Below are positions 16,507-24,600 of a stretch of 64,000 nucleotides of DNA, one piece after another; position 1 is the stretch's first letter, and each line of letters opens with the position of its first letter. The notes under the pieces are model-generated. The model searched no databases. It saw nothing but the letters and a program-made list of their open reading frames with translations, and had not been told where the DNA came from. The DNA lies in assembly GCF_000724625.1 (NCBI RefSeq), contig NZ_CP007139.1:744001-808000 (forward strand), given 5' to 3'. This DNA is from Fimbriimonas ginsengisoli Gsoil 348. GTDB lineage: Bacteria > Armatimonadota > Fimbriimonadia > Fimbriimonadales > Fimbriimonadaceae. The position numbers and the translations under genes are program-made.

Positions 16507-17634
16507 GTGCTTGCCTTGATCGCCTTTGCCGTAGTCAGAGCCTCGATCGTTGGTCCGCGAAACGCGAGGATCGACATCAGCCCCATCCAAGCTTCGAAAC
16601 CTTGGACCTGGACGGCCAAGAAGGAGAATGAAGCGATTAGGTGCTTCGATTTCCGCGACGGGATCGTGGCATACACCGACACCTCGATCACCTGGCTCGA
16701 CCCGATAACCGGCCGCGAGAAATGGCATGTCGACCTCCCGAATATTGAGACCAAGACATACATCCGCCTCACCGGGGTTTTCGCCGACCGCCGCCACGTG
16801 GTCGTCACCCGACTCACCAAGGACTCGAGCTACTACGAGACCGTCTCAACGTTCGACGCGGGCAACGGAGCGTTACTAGCCAATCGCCGCATCGAGGACG
16901 ATTACGGGGTGGCGACGATCGACGGCGAGTCGATTCGCCTCTTCGACAAGGGCAAGGCCAAACTCTTCGACCACTTCGGTATGCCGAAAGGGGAGGAGAA
17001 CAACTTCCCGTGGCCCGGTGGCAAAGACTTCCCATGGAAGGGAAACGTGGTCGTTTACACCGAGAACGAAGATTTCCCCCTCGATTTCGGCGACGCATCG
17101 GGGCTTCGTGGGCTAAGGCTGCGAGCCTTGGACGGGCACGATGTCTGGTCTGATCATCTCATGCGAAGGCAGCATGGCGGCGAGATCACGACACTCGACG
17201 GTAAACCCGCATCCGATTTTTTCGGCCCGCCCCTCTGCGCCGACGATATCGGCATCTGGACCCGGCATTGGCAAGGAGGGGCAAGCCAACTCGTCCGTCT
17301 CCTGCCGTCGGGAGTGATCGACCGGTCGACCAAGCAGCCGTATGTCGAATACCTGGTTCAATGGACGGACCGGGGAATTTACTTCCGCCGCAACGACCAA
17401 ATCTGGAGATTTGACGGCTCGAATCTAGCCCTCGTCGCGGATATTCCGGTTCCCCGAGAGGGCGAGCCGGGCGAGATTAGCCGGCATGGATTCATTCGTA
17501 CTCTCCTCATCGAGAAGGGCGGTAAACGCTATTGCCAGCTAAGGCTCGATCCCCTCACCCGAGGCTACTCGGGCAATCTTTTTGGGAAGCGTAAGGAACA
17601 AAAACGGCCCACTGAGAAACTCAGTGGGCCGTAG
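16507..17634 (+). CDS. Unknown protein with predicted beta-propeller (PQQ-like) repeats
   Basis: 375 aa from a GTG, hydrophobic N-terminus (VLALIAFAVVRAS) that may be a short membrane anchor. The body shows repeating strands of the type 'GIVAYTDTSITWLDPITGREKWHVDLP', similar to PQQ/pyrrolo-quinoline propeller blades, without clear tryptophan-docking motifs over all blades. Its 3' end overlaps the hairpin that ends the convergent pnp transcript. Function unknown. Confidence 0.65.
   Translation: MLALIAFAVVRASIVGPRNARIDISPIQASKPWTWTAKKENEAIRCFDFRDGIVAYTDTSITWLDPITGREKWHVDLPNIETKTYIRLTGVFADRRHVVVTRLTKDSSYYETVSTFDAGNGALLANRRIEDDYGVATIDGESIRLFDKGKAKLFDHFGMPKGEENNFPWPGGKDFPWKGNVVVYTENEDFPLDFGDASGLRGLRLRALDGHDVWSDHLMRRQHGGEITTLDGKPASDFFGPPLCADDIGIWTRHWQGGASQLVRLLPSGVIDRSTKQPYVEYLVQWTDRGIYFRRNDQIWRFDGSNLALVADIPVPREGEPGEISRHGFIRTLLIEKGGKRYCQLRLDPLTRGYSGNLFGKRKEQKRPTEKLSGP
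17605..17631 (-). terminator. Intrinsic terminator of pnp (may work in both directions)
   Basis: A perfect 12-bp stem (CGGCCCACTGAG / CTCAGTGGGCCG) with an AAA loop on the plus strand. Read on the minus strand it is followed by TTTTTG and lies 26 nt after the pnp stop. The hairpin lies inside the last codons of the convergent propeller-like gene. Confidence 0.88.
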
Positions 17635-17656
17635 GAGCATGGGCGGGGCTCCGACG

Positions 17657-20107
17657 CTACCGCCGGGGGCGGAAGCGGGCGTTCATGCTGTCGTCATCCT
17701 CGCCGCCGCGATCGCGCTTCGGGAAGCTGCTGGGAACTTCCGGGGCGCTGACCGACTCGGCTACCGGCTCGCTCCGCTGAGGAGCTTCCTCGCGGGGAGG
17801 ACGATCGCCGCGATCCGGTCGGGGACCACGATCGCCTCGGTCGCCGCCGCGATCTCGATCGCGATAGCCGCCTCGGTCTCCACCGCCGCCACGACCACCA
17901 CGGTCGCCGCCGCGATCTCGATCTCGGCCGCCGTCGCGACCACCGCGTCCACCGCGATCGCCGCCACCCTGCCCGGGAGGCGGGGGAGTCGCCGTCTCGT
18001 TATCCTCGAGACCAGCCAGCGTCTGCTTCACGCCGAGGGCGGTGAGGTTGATTCGGCCCATGCCGTCGACCTCGTGCACCTTGACGTTGAGCTCGTCGCC
18101 GATGTTGACGACTTCCTCGATCCGGCCGAACTGCTTGGTGGTGAGGTGCTCTTTCGGCACCATTCCTTCGCGTCCGGGGATGTACTCCACCATCGCGCCA
18201 CGACCCATGATCCGCGTGACCGGGCCTCGGAACTCGGTTCCGACCGCAACTTCGTCGGTCAGTGCGCGGATGCGAGCGATCGCGTCCTGCACCGCCGCGG
18301 CGTTGCTGCCGCCGACGAGCACCCGGCCATCCTGCTGGATGTCGATCGAAGCGCCGGTCTCGGCGGTCATCTTCTTAATAACCGCTCCGCCCGGGCCGAT
18401 GACGGCGCCGATCTTTTCAGGGTTGATATTGATCGTGGTAACCGTCGGGGCGCTATCGCCGACCGTTTCTCGCGGCGCGGAGATCTCGGCCTCGATGACG
18501 TCCAGAATCTTGAACCGGGCGTCCTTTGCCTGAGCGAGGGCTCGGGCGAGAACCTCATCCGGAATTCCGTCCAGCTTCGTGTCGAGCTGGAGCGCGGTGA
18601 TTCCGTCTCGGGTTCCGGCGACCTTGAAGTCCATATCGCCGCAGAAGTCTTCCATGCCGATGATGTCGGTGAGGACCTTGAAGACCTTACCGTCGGACAT
18701 GAGACCCATCGCGATACCGGCGACCGGCGCCTTGATCTGGATACCCGCATCCATCAGCGCGAGGGTGGAGCCGCAGACCGACGCCATCGACGTCGAACCG
18801 TTGGACTCCAGAACCTCGGAGATGAGGAGCAGCGTGTAGGGGAAATTCGGGTCGTCCAGCGGAATCATCGGACGAAGCGCGCGCTCGGCGAGCGCGCCGT
18901 GACCCACTTCGCGTCGGCCGGGGCCGCGCATCGGTCGTACTTCACCGACCGAGTAAGCCGGGAAGTTGTAGAAGTGCATGTAGCGCTTCGGCTCTTCTTC
19001 CTCGATGCCGTCCATCGTCTGCGCATCGTTCGGCAGACCGAGCGTCGCAACCGTCATGACCTGCGTCTGGCCGCGGGTGAAGAGGCCGGAGCCGTGCACC
19101 TTGGGCAGAATGCCGGCGATCGCCTCGAGTTGGCGAAGTTCTTCGAGACCTCGGCCGTCCGGGCGCTTGTTCTTCTCGAGGATAAGCTCGCGAACCGTCC
19201 CTTTGACCACGGTATCGACCGCTTCGGGAAGCTGCTTGAGAAGCTCCGGCTTGTCCTCGAACTTCGGCGTCAACTGCTTGACGACGTCCTTCTTGAGGTC
19301 GTCAAGGGCGGACTCGCGAACCGCCTTGTCGCCGTTAAGGAGCGCCTTGGCGATATCCTTGCCTGCATCCTTCTTGATGGTCTTCTTGAGACCCTCGTCG
19401 ATGGTGTGGAGCGCGACTTCTCGTCGCGGCTTGCCCGCCACCTTCGCGAACTTCTCGAACTCGCCGCAGATGACCTTGATGGCATCGTGCGCGAACTTGA
19501 GCGCGACGATCATGTCTTCTTCGGTAACTTCGCTCGCGCCGGCTTCCACCATCGAGATCGCGCCCTTGTGGCCCGCGACGACGAGGTCGAGATCGCTCTC
19601 TTTAATCTGCTGGATGCTCGGGAAGAGGATCAGCTCACCGTCGATCCGGCCGACGCGAACGCCGGCGATCGGGCCGTTGAACGGGAGATCGCTTACCGCA
19701 AGCGCGGCGCCCGCCGCGTTGATGGCGAGGACGTCGGGAGGACACTCCTGATCGACCGCGAAGGTCATCGCGATGATCTGGAGATCGTGTCGAAGTCCCT
19801 TGGGGAACAGCGGCCGGATCGGCCGGTCCATAAGGCGGCTGGTAAGGATCGACTTTTCGCTCGGTCGGCCTCCCCGCTTGATAAATCCGCCCGGGATCTT
19901 GCCCACGGCGTACTTGCGCTCTTCGTAATCGCAGACGAGCGGAAGAAAATCTAGCCCTTCTCGGGGCTTCTCGGACATCGTTGCGACGCCGAGGACGACA
20001 GTTTCGCCCATTCCAAGCAAAACAGCGCCGCCGGCTTGCCTGGCGACGCGACCGCTTTCGAGAGAGAGGGTCTTCCCTCCCACCTCGAATTCGTGACTAT
20101 GAATCAT
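17657..20107 (-). CDS. pnp: Polyribonucleotide nucleotidyltransferase (PNPase) with an extended RGG/RGD tail
   Basis: 816 aa; typical PNPases are about 700. Two RNase PH-like domains (start LESGRVARQAGGAVLLGMG; second block RPDGRGLEELRQLEAI and GSGLFTRGQTQVM), an alpha-helical linker, a KH domain with IGAVIGPGGAVIKKMTAETG and an S1 domain (GPVTRIMGRGAMVEYIPGREGMV). It degrades RNA 3'-5' with phosphate. The last about 110 residues are an unusual, disordered Gly/Arg/Asp-rich tail made of RGG, RGD and DRDR repeats, ending in FRPRR. rpsO precedes it with a 13-nt gap, the classic rpsO-pnp operon. Confidence 0.97.
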   Translation of the reverse strand: MIHSHEFEVGGKTLSLESGRVARQAGGAVLLGMGETVVLGVATMSEKPREGLDFLPLVCDYEERKYAVGKIPGGFIKRGGRPSEKSILTSRLMDRPIRPLFPKGLRHDLQIIAMTFAVDQECPPDVLAINAAGAALAVSDLPFNGPIAGVRVGRIDGELILFPSIQQIKESDLDLVVAGHKGAISMVEAGASEVTEEDMIVALKFAHDAIKVICGEFEKFAKVAGKPRREVALHTIDEGLKKTIKKDAGKDIAKALLNGDKAVRESALDDLKKDVVKQLTPKFEDKPELLKQLPEAVDTVVKGTVRELILEKNKRPDGRGLEELRQLEAIAGILPKVHGSGLFTRGQTQVMTVATLGLPNDAQTMDGIEEEEPKRYMHFYNFPAYSVGEVRPMRGPGRREVGHGALAERALRPMIPLDDPNFPYTLLLISEVLESNGSTSMASVCGSTLALMDAGIQIKAPVAGIAMGLMSDGKVFKVLTDIIGMEDFCGDMDFKVAGTRDGITALQLDTKLDGIPDEVLARALAQAKDARFKILDVIEAEISAPRETVGDSAPTVTTININPEKIGAVIGPGGAVIKKMTAETGASIDIQQDGRVLVGGSNAAAVQDAIARIRALTDEVAVGTEFRGPVTRIMGRGAMVEYIPGREGMVPKEHLTTKQFGRIEEVVNIGDELNVKVHEVDGMGRINLTALGVKQTLAGLEDNETATPPPPGQGGGDRGGRGGRDGGRDRDRGGDRGGRGGGGDRGGYRDRDRGGDRGDRGPRPDRGDRPPREEAPQRSEPVAESVSAPEVPSSFPKRDRGGEDDDSMNARFRPRR

Positions 20108-20120
20108 TCAGTTGCCTCCG

Positions 20121-20402
20121 TTACCGGGGCTTGACTTCGCGGATGCCGAGCTTCTTGATCAGCTCTCGGTACTTGACGACGTCCTTGTTCCGGAGATAAG
20201 CCTCCAAACGGCGTCGTTTGCCCACCAGGAGAAGGAGCCCTCGTCGAGAGTGGAAATCCTTCTTGTGGGTCTTCAGGTGACCCGTGATCTGCAGAATCCG
20301 CGCCTGCAGGATCGCAATCTGTACTTCAGTCGAACCGGTATCACCCGGTTGATGGGCGTACTCGGCGATCGTGCTCGTTTTCAATTCAGGATTCAGCGGC
20401 AT
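20121..20402 (-). CDS. rpsO: 30S ribosomal protein S15
   Basis: 93 aa. Matches bacterial S15 across the length: [52 protein letters not shown]15 is a primary 16S rRNA-binding protein and often regulates its own mRNA. First gene of the rpsO-pnp operon. The 254 bp upstream probably hold its promoter and leader, but I see no specific pseudoknot I can vouch for. Confidence 0.97.
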   Translation of the reverse strand: MPLNPELKTSTIAEYAHQPGDTGSTEVQIAILQARILQITGHLKTHKKDFHSRRGLLLLVGKRRRLEAYLRNKDVVKYRELIKKLGIREVKPR

Positions 20403-20656
20403 GCGTAAAGTGTCTAAGCCTCGATAGTCTTGAGGTCGAGGCAGGTCGGCCGCTCAATGCAGCGCCCCTTAAGACGCTCCAGTCAACGGCAAACAGGCCT
20501 GGTGACCTCAGCGGATAGTTATACCCGCATTCGAAGTTCCGAATCTACGTCGCGTCCTCCACGGAGCGCGAGCTAAAGCTCGCGCTCGTTTCGCTAGTAA
20601 CATCCAAGGCTTTCGCCAGCTAACTTCCCCATTTTGACGGCCAAGCGAAACTTAAC
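20403..20656. repeat. Divergent intergenic region with GCGAGCTAAAGCTCGC palindrome
   Basis: No gene seen. Contains the palindrome GAGCGCGAGCTAAAGCTCGCGCTC at 20569-20592, related to the one at 1457-1472. The region must contain the rpsO promoter and that of the gene to the right; no clear -35/-10 pair was identified. Confidence 0.5.
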
Positions 20657-20701
20657 GTGAATGTCGTACGTTTACGGCACCAGAACGCAGGTGACAAAAC
20701 A

Positions 20702-21367
20702 ATGATCGCGACCCTTCTTGTAACCGGACTTCTCGTCGCTCCTCGTCAAGACGCTTGGGAGATCAAGCCAACTTTCGCCAAGGATAAGACGATCACTTGG
20801 AAGCTCGACATCGACGCCGATCTGGGCGGCAATCAGCATAAGGCGAAGATGGACATGCTCTTCACACCCGGTGAGGCGGCGGAGAACGGCGACCGGAAGA
20901 CCAAAATCGAGTGGCAGCATGTCGAAATGGACGGCAACGAGCAGGAGCTGCCCGCGAATTGGCAGGCGACCGTCGCCAAAGATGGATCGATTCGAGAGGC
21001 GCTCGACCCCGCGGACGACGATTACCGCCGCTTCCTCTCCATCTTCAGCTTCAGCTACCCGGACAAGGCGGTCAAGGTGGGTGATAAATGGACTCTAGAC
21101 CTAACCCCCAAAGCGAAGGACGCGAAGAAGATGAGCTACACCTTCGAAGCCAAAGAAGTCGAGAAGGTGGGTGGGAAAGAAGCGCTTAAGGTCATAAGCA
21201 CCCAGAAAGAAGACAAAGGGGACCTCACCTCCGACGGTACTTGGTGGATCGGCCGTGACGGCGCAGTGCTCAAGATGAAACTGGTCGTCAAAAAGTGGAT
21301 CGTCCCATTCGCCGGCGCCGACGCGTTCGACGCGACGATTATCGGAGAAACGAAAGAAGTCAAGTAG
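20702..21367 (+). CDS. Exported protein of unknown function
   Basis: 221 aa from the ATG at 20702, where a signal peptide begins (IATLLVTGLLVAPRQDA). The mature part is beta-rich and polar (ITWKLDIDADLGGNQHKAKMDMLF, KVGDKWTLDLTPKAKDAKKMSYTF) with a late GTWWIGRDGAVLKMKL segment. It resembles in style small periplasmic or lipoprotein-carrier-like folds, but I recognise no family. Confidence 0.65.
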   Translation: MIATLLVTGLLVAPRQDAWEIKPTFAKDKTITWKLDIDADLGGNQHKAKMDMLFTPGEAAENGDRKTKIEWQHVEMDGNEQELPANWQATVAKDGSIREALDPADDDYRRFLSIFSFSYPDKAVKVGDKWTLDLTPKAKDAKKMSYTFEAKEVEKVGGKEALKVISTQKEDKGDLTSDGTWWIGRDGAVLKMKLVVKKWIVPFAGADAFDATIIGETKEVK

Positions 21368-21391
21368 CGAGCGTCGACCTAGGGACTCTAA

Positions 21392-21507
21392 CGCGAAGCG
21401 TTGTAGCCGCAGGTTGGCTCGTACCTGCGGGCAGACCCCAAACGATCCTCGTGGTTGGTCATTGTCGAAACATCCTCGCGCAGGTACGAGCCAACCTGCG
21501 GCTGTAA
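21392..21507. repeat. Inverted pair of the 'AGCCGCAGGTTGGCTCGTACCTGCG' dispersed repeat
   Basis: A direct copy of the dispersed repeat at about 21392-21440 faces an inverted copy at 21478-21507, so arms of about 26 bp can form a long hairpin; each arm also contains its own CGCAGGT-N8-ACCTGCG stem. Direct copies recur at 50551-50600 and 57262-57305. The pair lies between convergent genes and could act as a bidirectional transcript end. Confidence 0.75.
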
Positions 21508-21525
21508 GTACTTCGGAAGTTGGGG

Positions 21526-22206
21526 CTACGCCACATAACCCCGTGGACGCCGATCGACGTTGGCGGCCAACAAACGCAAATCTTCGACAAGCGATTCGCG
21601 AGAAGCCTCCCGTAACTCTTGATCGGGCATTCGCAGGATCGCCGAAGGGTGCAAGGTAGCGAGGACATAGGGGGCGAGATCGCTCTCCACGAAGCGGCCG
21701 CGGTTTTTGGTCAGCTTGAAGTCCGAGCCCAAGATCGACTGGGCCGCCGTCGCTCCAAGCAGGACCGCTTTCGGCTTGATGCGAGCGAGCTCCGCCTCCA
21801 GCCAGGGAAGACAGGCACGGATCTCGCGGGCGTTCGGCTTCTGATGGAGTCGGCGCCCGGCTTGGGGAATCCATTTGAAGTGCTTCACCGCATTAGTGAT
21901 ATAAACGTCGTCACGGGCGATCCCCGCCTCCTCCATTGCAGCCGCCAGCAACTCGCCGGAAGGACCCACGAACGGCCGCCCGGCGAGGTCTTCCTTATCC
22001 CCCGGCTGTTCGCCTACGAACATGATCCGGGCGTTAGGACTTCCCTCTCCGAACACCGTCTGCGTCCCCAGCCGCCAAAGATGGCAAGCCCGACAACCCA
22101 TCGCCGCTTGGCGAACGACTTCCAAATCGGGCGATGGAGGCACGAGGGGAGCAGCCGATCCGTAATACGTCGCGTCGTCCAAAGCGATGTCTTCATCCGG
22201 TCGCAT
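21526..22206 (-). CDS. udgX: UdgX-type uracil-DNA glycosylase
   Basis: 226 aa. Family 4-like uracil-DNA glycosylase: Cys pair CRAC at 38-41, motif A GEQPGD at 65-70, further Cys at 132, and the end motif HPSAILR at 186-192. The UdgX-specific signature follows motif A: KHF at 108-110 and the extra R-loop with RRLH at 118-121. In Mycobacterium smegmatis UdgX the His of this KRRIH-type loop forms a covalent bond to the uracil-derived abasic site. His121 should be the equivalent. It removes or traps uracil in DNA. It is followed by endonuclease III on the same strand upstream, so the two repair genes may be co-regulated. Confidence 0.87.
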   Translation of the reverse strand: MRPDEDIALDDATYYGSAAPLVPPSPDLEVVRQAAMGCRACHLWRLGTQTVFGEGSPNARIMFVGEQPGDKEDLAGRPFVGPSGELLAAAMEEAGIARDDVYITNAVKHFKWIPQAGRRLHQKPNAREIRACLPWLEAELARIKPKAVLLGATAAQSILGSDFKLTKNRGRFVESDLAPYVLATLHPSAILRMPDQELREASRESLVEDLRLLAANVDRRPRGYVA

Positions 22207-22281
22207 AGTTGTTTCGACCGCACGCGATCCTAGATTGTTGTTCGATCGCCAAAACTGGCAAGCTCAGGAAGGTGCTACACG

Positions 22282-22947
22282 TCACCGATGGGAGGTGACG
22301 CCGACCTGGCGGCACATGTCGAGCACCGGGCAGGTGGAACACTTAGGGGCGCGGCCGGTGCATATGTGTTTGCCGAACGGCACGAGCAGGGCGTTGATCT
22401 CGATCCAATACTTCTTCGGCAAGATCGCCTCGAGCTGCGTCATCGTTAGCTCCGGTGTCGGCGCCCCCACGTAGCCCCACCGATTGGTGACGCGGTGAAC
22501 ATGGACGTCTACCGCGATCCCTGCTTGGTCGCAGGCGACGCCGAGAGCGAGATTCGCGCACTTAGGGCCGACGCCTCGAAAGGAGGTTAGAACGGCAAAG
22601 TCGCAAGGCAATTCTCCGCCAAAGCGTTCTTCCGCAATCTGGGCGATCTCCAGGATTTGCGCGGCCTTCCCCTCGTGAAACGAGCAAGTTCGGATGAGTT
22701 CGTCGATCTGGGCGACGGACATCTTCGCGACATCGGCCGCGGTGGGAGCTTGTTCGAAAAGACGGATCGCGGCGGGCAGCGAGACCTCGTCGAGAGTGCG
22801 GATGGAAAGTATGCACCCAATGAGCTGGTGGAACGGCGAGCCGAAGCCACGGTCCCTCAACTCGAACATCGCCGCCTTTGGATACGGGCGCACCGCCTCC
22901 CGAATGCGGTCCATTGCCACATGTATATCAAATGGGGCTTTTTGCAC
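22282..22947 (-). CDS. nth: Endonuclease III (DNA glycosylase / AP lyase)
   Basis: 221 aa. Helix-hairpin-helix region FRGVGPKCANLAL includes the catalytic Lys, with the partner Asp in VDVHVHRVTNR. The C-terminal 4Fe-4S cluster motif is C-x6-C-x2-C-x5-C (CTGRAPKCSTCPVLDMC). It excises oxidised pyrimidines and nicks the abasic site. An internal ATG (MDRIREAV, 22914) is an alternative start that would drop 11 residues. It lies upstream of udgX on the same strand. Confidence 0.93.
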   Translation of the reverse strand: MQKAPFDIHVAMDRIREAVRPYPKAAMFELRDRGFGSPFHQLIGCILSIRTLDEVSLPAAIRLFEQAPTAADVAKMSVAQIDELIRTCSFHEGKAAQILEIAQIAEERFGGELPCDFAVLTSFRGVGPKCANLALGVACDQAGIAVDVHVHRVTNRWGYVGAPTPELTMTQLEAILPKKYWIEINALLVPFGKHICTGRAPKCSTCPVLDMCRQVGVTSHR

Positions 22948-22975
22948 AGCGATATTGTGGGGCGGGGCCGGTCGT

Positions 22976-23048
22976 CCGGAGCCCCCTCTCCCTCCTTCGG
23001 ATGTACGTGCCGAACGAGGGAGAGGGGGTTGGGGGTGAGGGAGTCCGG
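22976..23048. repeat. 73-bp palindromic repeat, copy 1 (inverted relative to copy 2)
   Basis: Seventy-three bases that read, in reverse complement, as the same sequence as 27592-27664 with a single mismatch. Inside it a 13-bp stem CCCCCTCTCCCTC / GAGGGAGAGGGGG surrounds a TTCGG...CCGAA core. It lies between the nth start and the end of the next gene. Confidence 0.93.
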
Positions 23049-23076
23049 AAGAGCCGGTCTGGAGACCAGCGGTCCT

Positions 23077-23946
23077 CTAGTCGATCCGTTTGCCCGTCTT
23101 GTCGTCGTACTTGTCACCGGTAAGGGCATCTGCGATCTTCTCGGTAACGCCTCGGGTGTCCGGCGTTCCATCTAAGTCATGGCCTCCCGTCTGAATTCCC
23201 GGTTGGTTATTAGGAACTCCCGTTGGAGTGTGGTCCATGTAGTCCACGTCCCGAGGAGGATTGTCCGCGTAGGCGCCTGAGCCAGTGCCGGGGCTTCCTT
23301 GAGTGTAACGCCGGACCCTCGCCGCCGTTGCTTCGTCGATCGCTCCCGTCGTCAAGGCGTTTCGCTCCCGCTCGCGGGCGATCTCCTCGTCGGTTAGGAC
23401 CGGCGCCTCGCTGTCATAGCTGGAGAATCCCTCCTGCCGGTACGACTCCGCCCGGTCTTCGACATTCACCGCCCCGTCCCGGTCGAGAATCCGGTGCGCC
23501 TCGTCGGCTCGAGATTCGTCCGCTTCGATCGTCACGATGGTGCCCCCGCGGCGCACGCTCTCGGCATATACGTCCGCCTCGCTCTCCGGAATGCCGAGTC
23601 CGATCAGGCCACCCAGGATGCCGCCGGTGGCCGCGCCCGCCGCGCCGCCGGCAATCAGACCGGCGATCGGTCCCGCCGCGATCACGCCCGCTGGAACGAA
23701 GATCAGACCCGCGCCGATCAACAACCCCAGCAAACCGCCGACGACCGCCCCCGAAGTGAGTCCGGTAGCGGCCCCTTCACCCGACAAGTTTCCGTCCTCG
23801 CGGATATGCGACCGGTAAAGCTCGCCGCGCGGATCGGCGGCGAGCACGCTGACGCGGCGGCGATCGAAGCCGGCGGCGATTAAATCCATGACCGCGGTTT
23901 CCGCGGTATCCCGGTCGTCGAACAATCCTACAATTGTGGTTGCCAC
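23077..23946 (-). CDS. General-stress-type protein with glycine-zipper domain (GSP17M-like), paralogue A
   Basis: 289 aa from the GTG at 23946, chosen for the GAGGAG ribosome site about 8 nt upstream and match to the paralogue's N-terminus. N-terminal ACT-like half (TTIVGLFDDRDTAETAVMDLIAAGFDRRRVSVLAADP) is the 'general stress protein 17M-like' domain, then a Gly/Ala zipper of about 60 residues (TGLTSGAVVGGLLGLLIGAG...GAAGAATGGILGGLIGLG) likely to insert in membrane, then the second half IPESEADVYAESVRRGGTIVTIEA. A polar tail (TDEEIARERERNAL, GYAD repeats) ends it. Closely similar to the gene at 24601-25599. Such proteins are typical of desiccation/stress clusters. Confidence 0.87.
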   Translation of the reverse strand: MATTIVGLFDDRDTAETAVMDLIAAGFDRRRVSVLAADPRGELYRSHIREDGNLSGEGAATGLTSGAVVGGLLGLLIGAGLIFVPAGVIAAGPIAGLIAGGAAGAATGGILGGLIGLGIPESEADVYAESVRRGGTIVTIEADESRADEAHRILDRDGAVNVEDRAESYRQEGFSSYDSEAPVLTDEEIARERERNALTTGAIDEATAARVRRYTQGSPGTGSGAYADNPPRDVDYMDHTPTGVPNNQPGIQTGGHDLDGTPDTRGVTEKIADALTGDKYDDKTGKRID

Positions 23947-24033
23947 AGTTTGTTTCTCCTCTTGGTTTTGAAGCGGTCCCGGCAACGCGTGGCCGCAGAT
24001 GTTGGACCCGGCCCTATTGCCTAGTGTTCGCAA

Positions 24034-24582
24034 CTACGCCAAATGGGCACGATTGGCCGGCTCTTCCACGAAGGCCGAGCTTCGCCCCGGGACGCTCCGG
24101 CGGGTTTTGGTAACCCGGATCTCCTCTTTGAGGCGAAGTTTTCGTTGCACGACGAGAAACTCCTCCACCACCGGGATGATCGTGACGTCCCCTTCCTGCC
24201 TTACCTCGGGCGCCGTGTCGAGTATTTCGTCCATCGGGACTCGCTCGATCTCGACATCCTCGACCTCCACCATCCGATCGAGATCGGTAAAAGGCGGCGA
24301 GGCCAAATCTGGCTGTACTGGTGGTAAATCCATATTCATATCACCTGGTATCGCATGCATGTTCAAGAGATGCGCCGGATGGATCGGCACCGTCGGCAAC
24401 CCTTCGAACGAGAACCCGACGCGGTAGCCGGTTTCGCCATCGGCGGTTAACGCTTTTCGAGGGACGAGATAAGTCGTTCCCTCGGCATCGACGGCCACGT
24501 TGTTCGGCTCCACGACGCGCGTCGTCAGCGTCCCGGTCACCCCCCGCTTGTCGGTTACGAACTTTCGGTCGGAATGTGGCAT
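24034..24582 (-). CDS. DUF2382 (YsnF/AvaK)-domain stress protein
   Basis: 182 aa. The C-terminal half carries the DUF2382 signature (VVEEFLVVQRKLRLKEEIRVTKTR), preceded by VEIERVPMDEILDTAPEVRQEGDVTIIPV. The N-terminus is a small PRC-like/beta region (TYLVPRKALTADGETGYRVGF). Known members (YsnF of Bacillus, AvaK of Anabaena akinetes) are stress-linked, role unknown. It lies between two GSP17M-like paralogues on the same strand, which strengthens a shared stress function. The PRC-barrel link is inference. Confidence 0.87.
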   Translation of the reverse strand: MPHSDRKFVTDKRGVTGTLTTRVVEPNNVAVDAEGTTYLVPRKALTADGETGYRVGFSFEGLPTVPIHPAHLLNMHAIPGDMNMDLPPVQPDLASPPFTDLDRMVEVEDVEIERVPMDEILDTAPEVRQEGDVTIIPVVEEFLVVQRKLRLKEEIRVTKTRRSVPGRSSAFVEEPANRAHLA

Positions 24583-24600
24583 CTTGAACCCCCTTCTCCC

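Noticed and set aside
17582-19954. Open 790-codon frame on the plus strand opposite pnp
   Set aside because: Antisense shadow of a high-GC gene; the product is composed of Arg/Asp/His mixtures without domains, and the minus-strand PNPase is certain.
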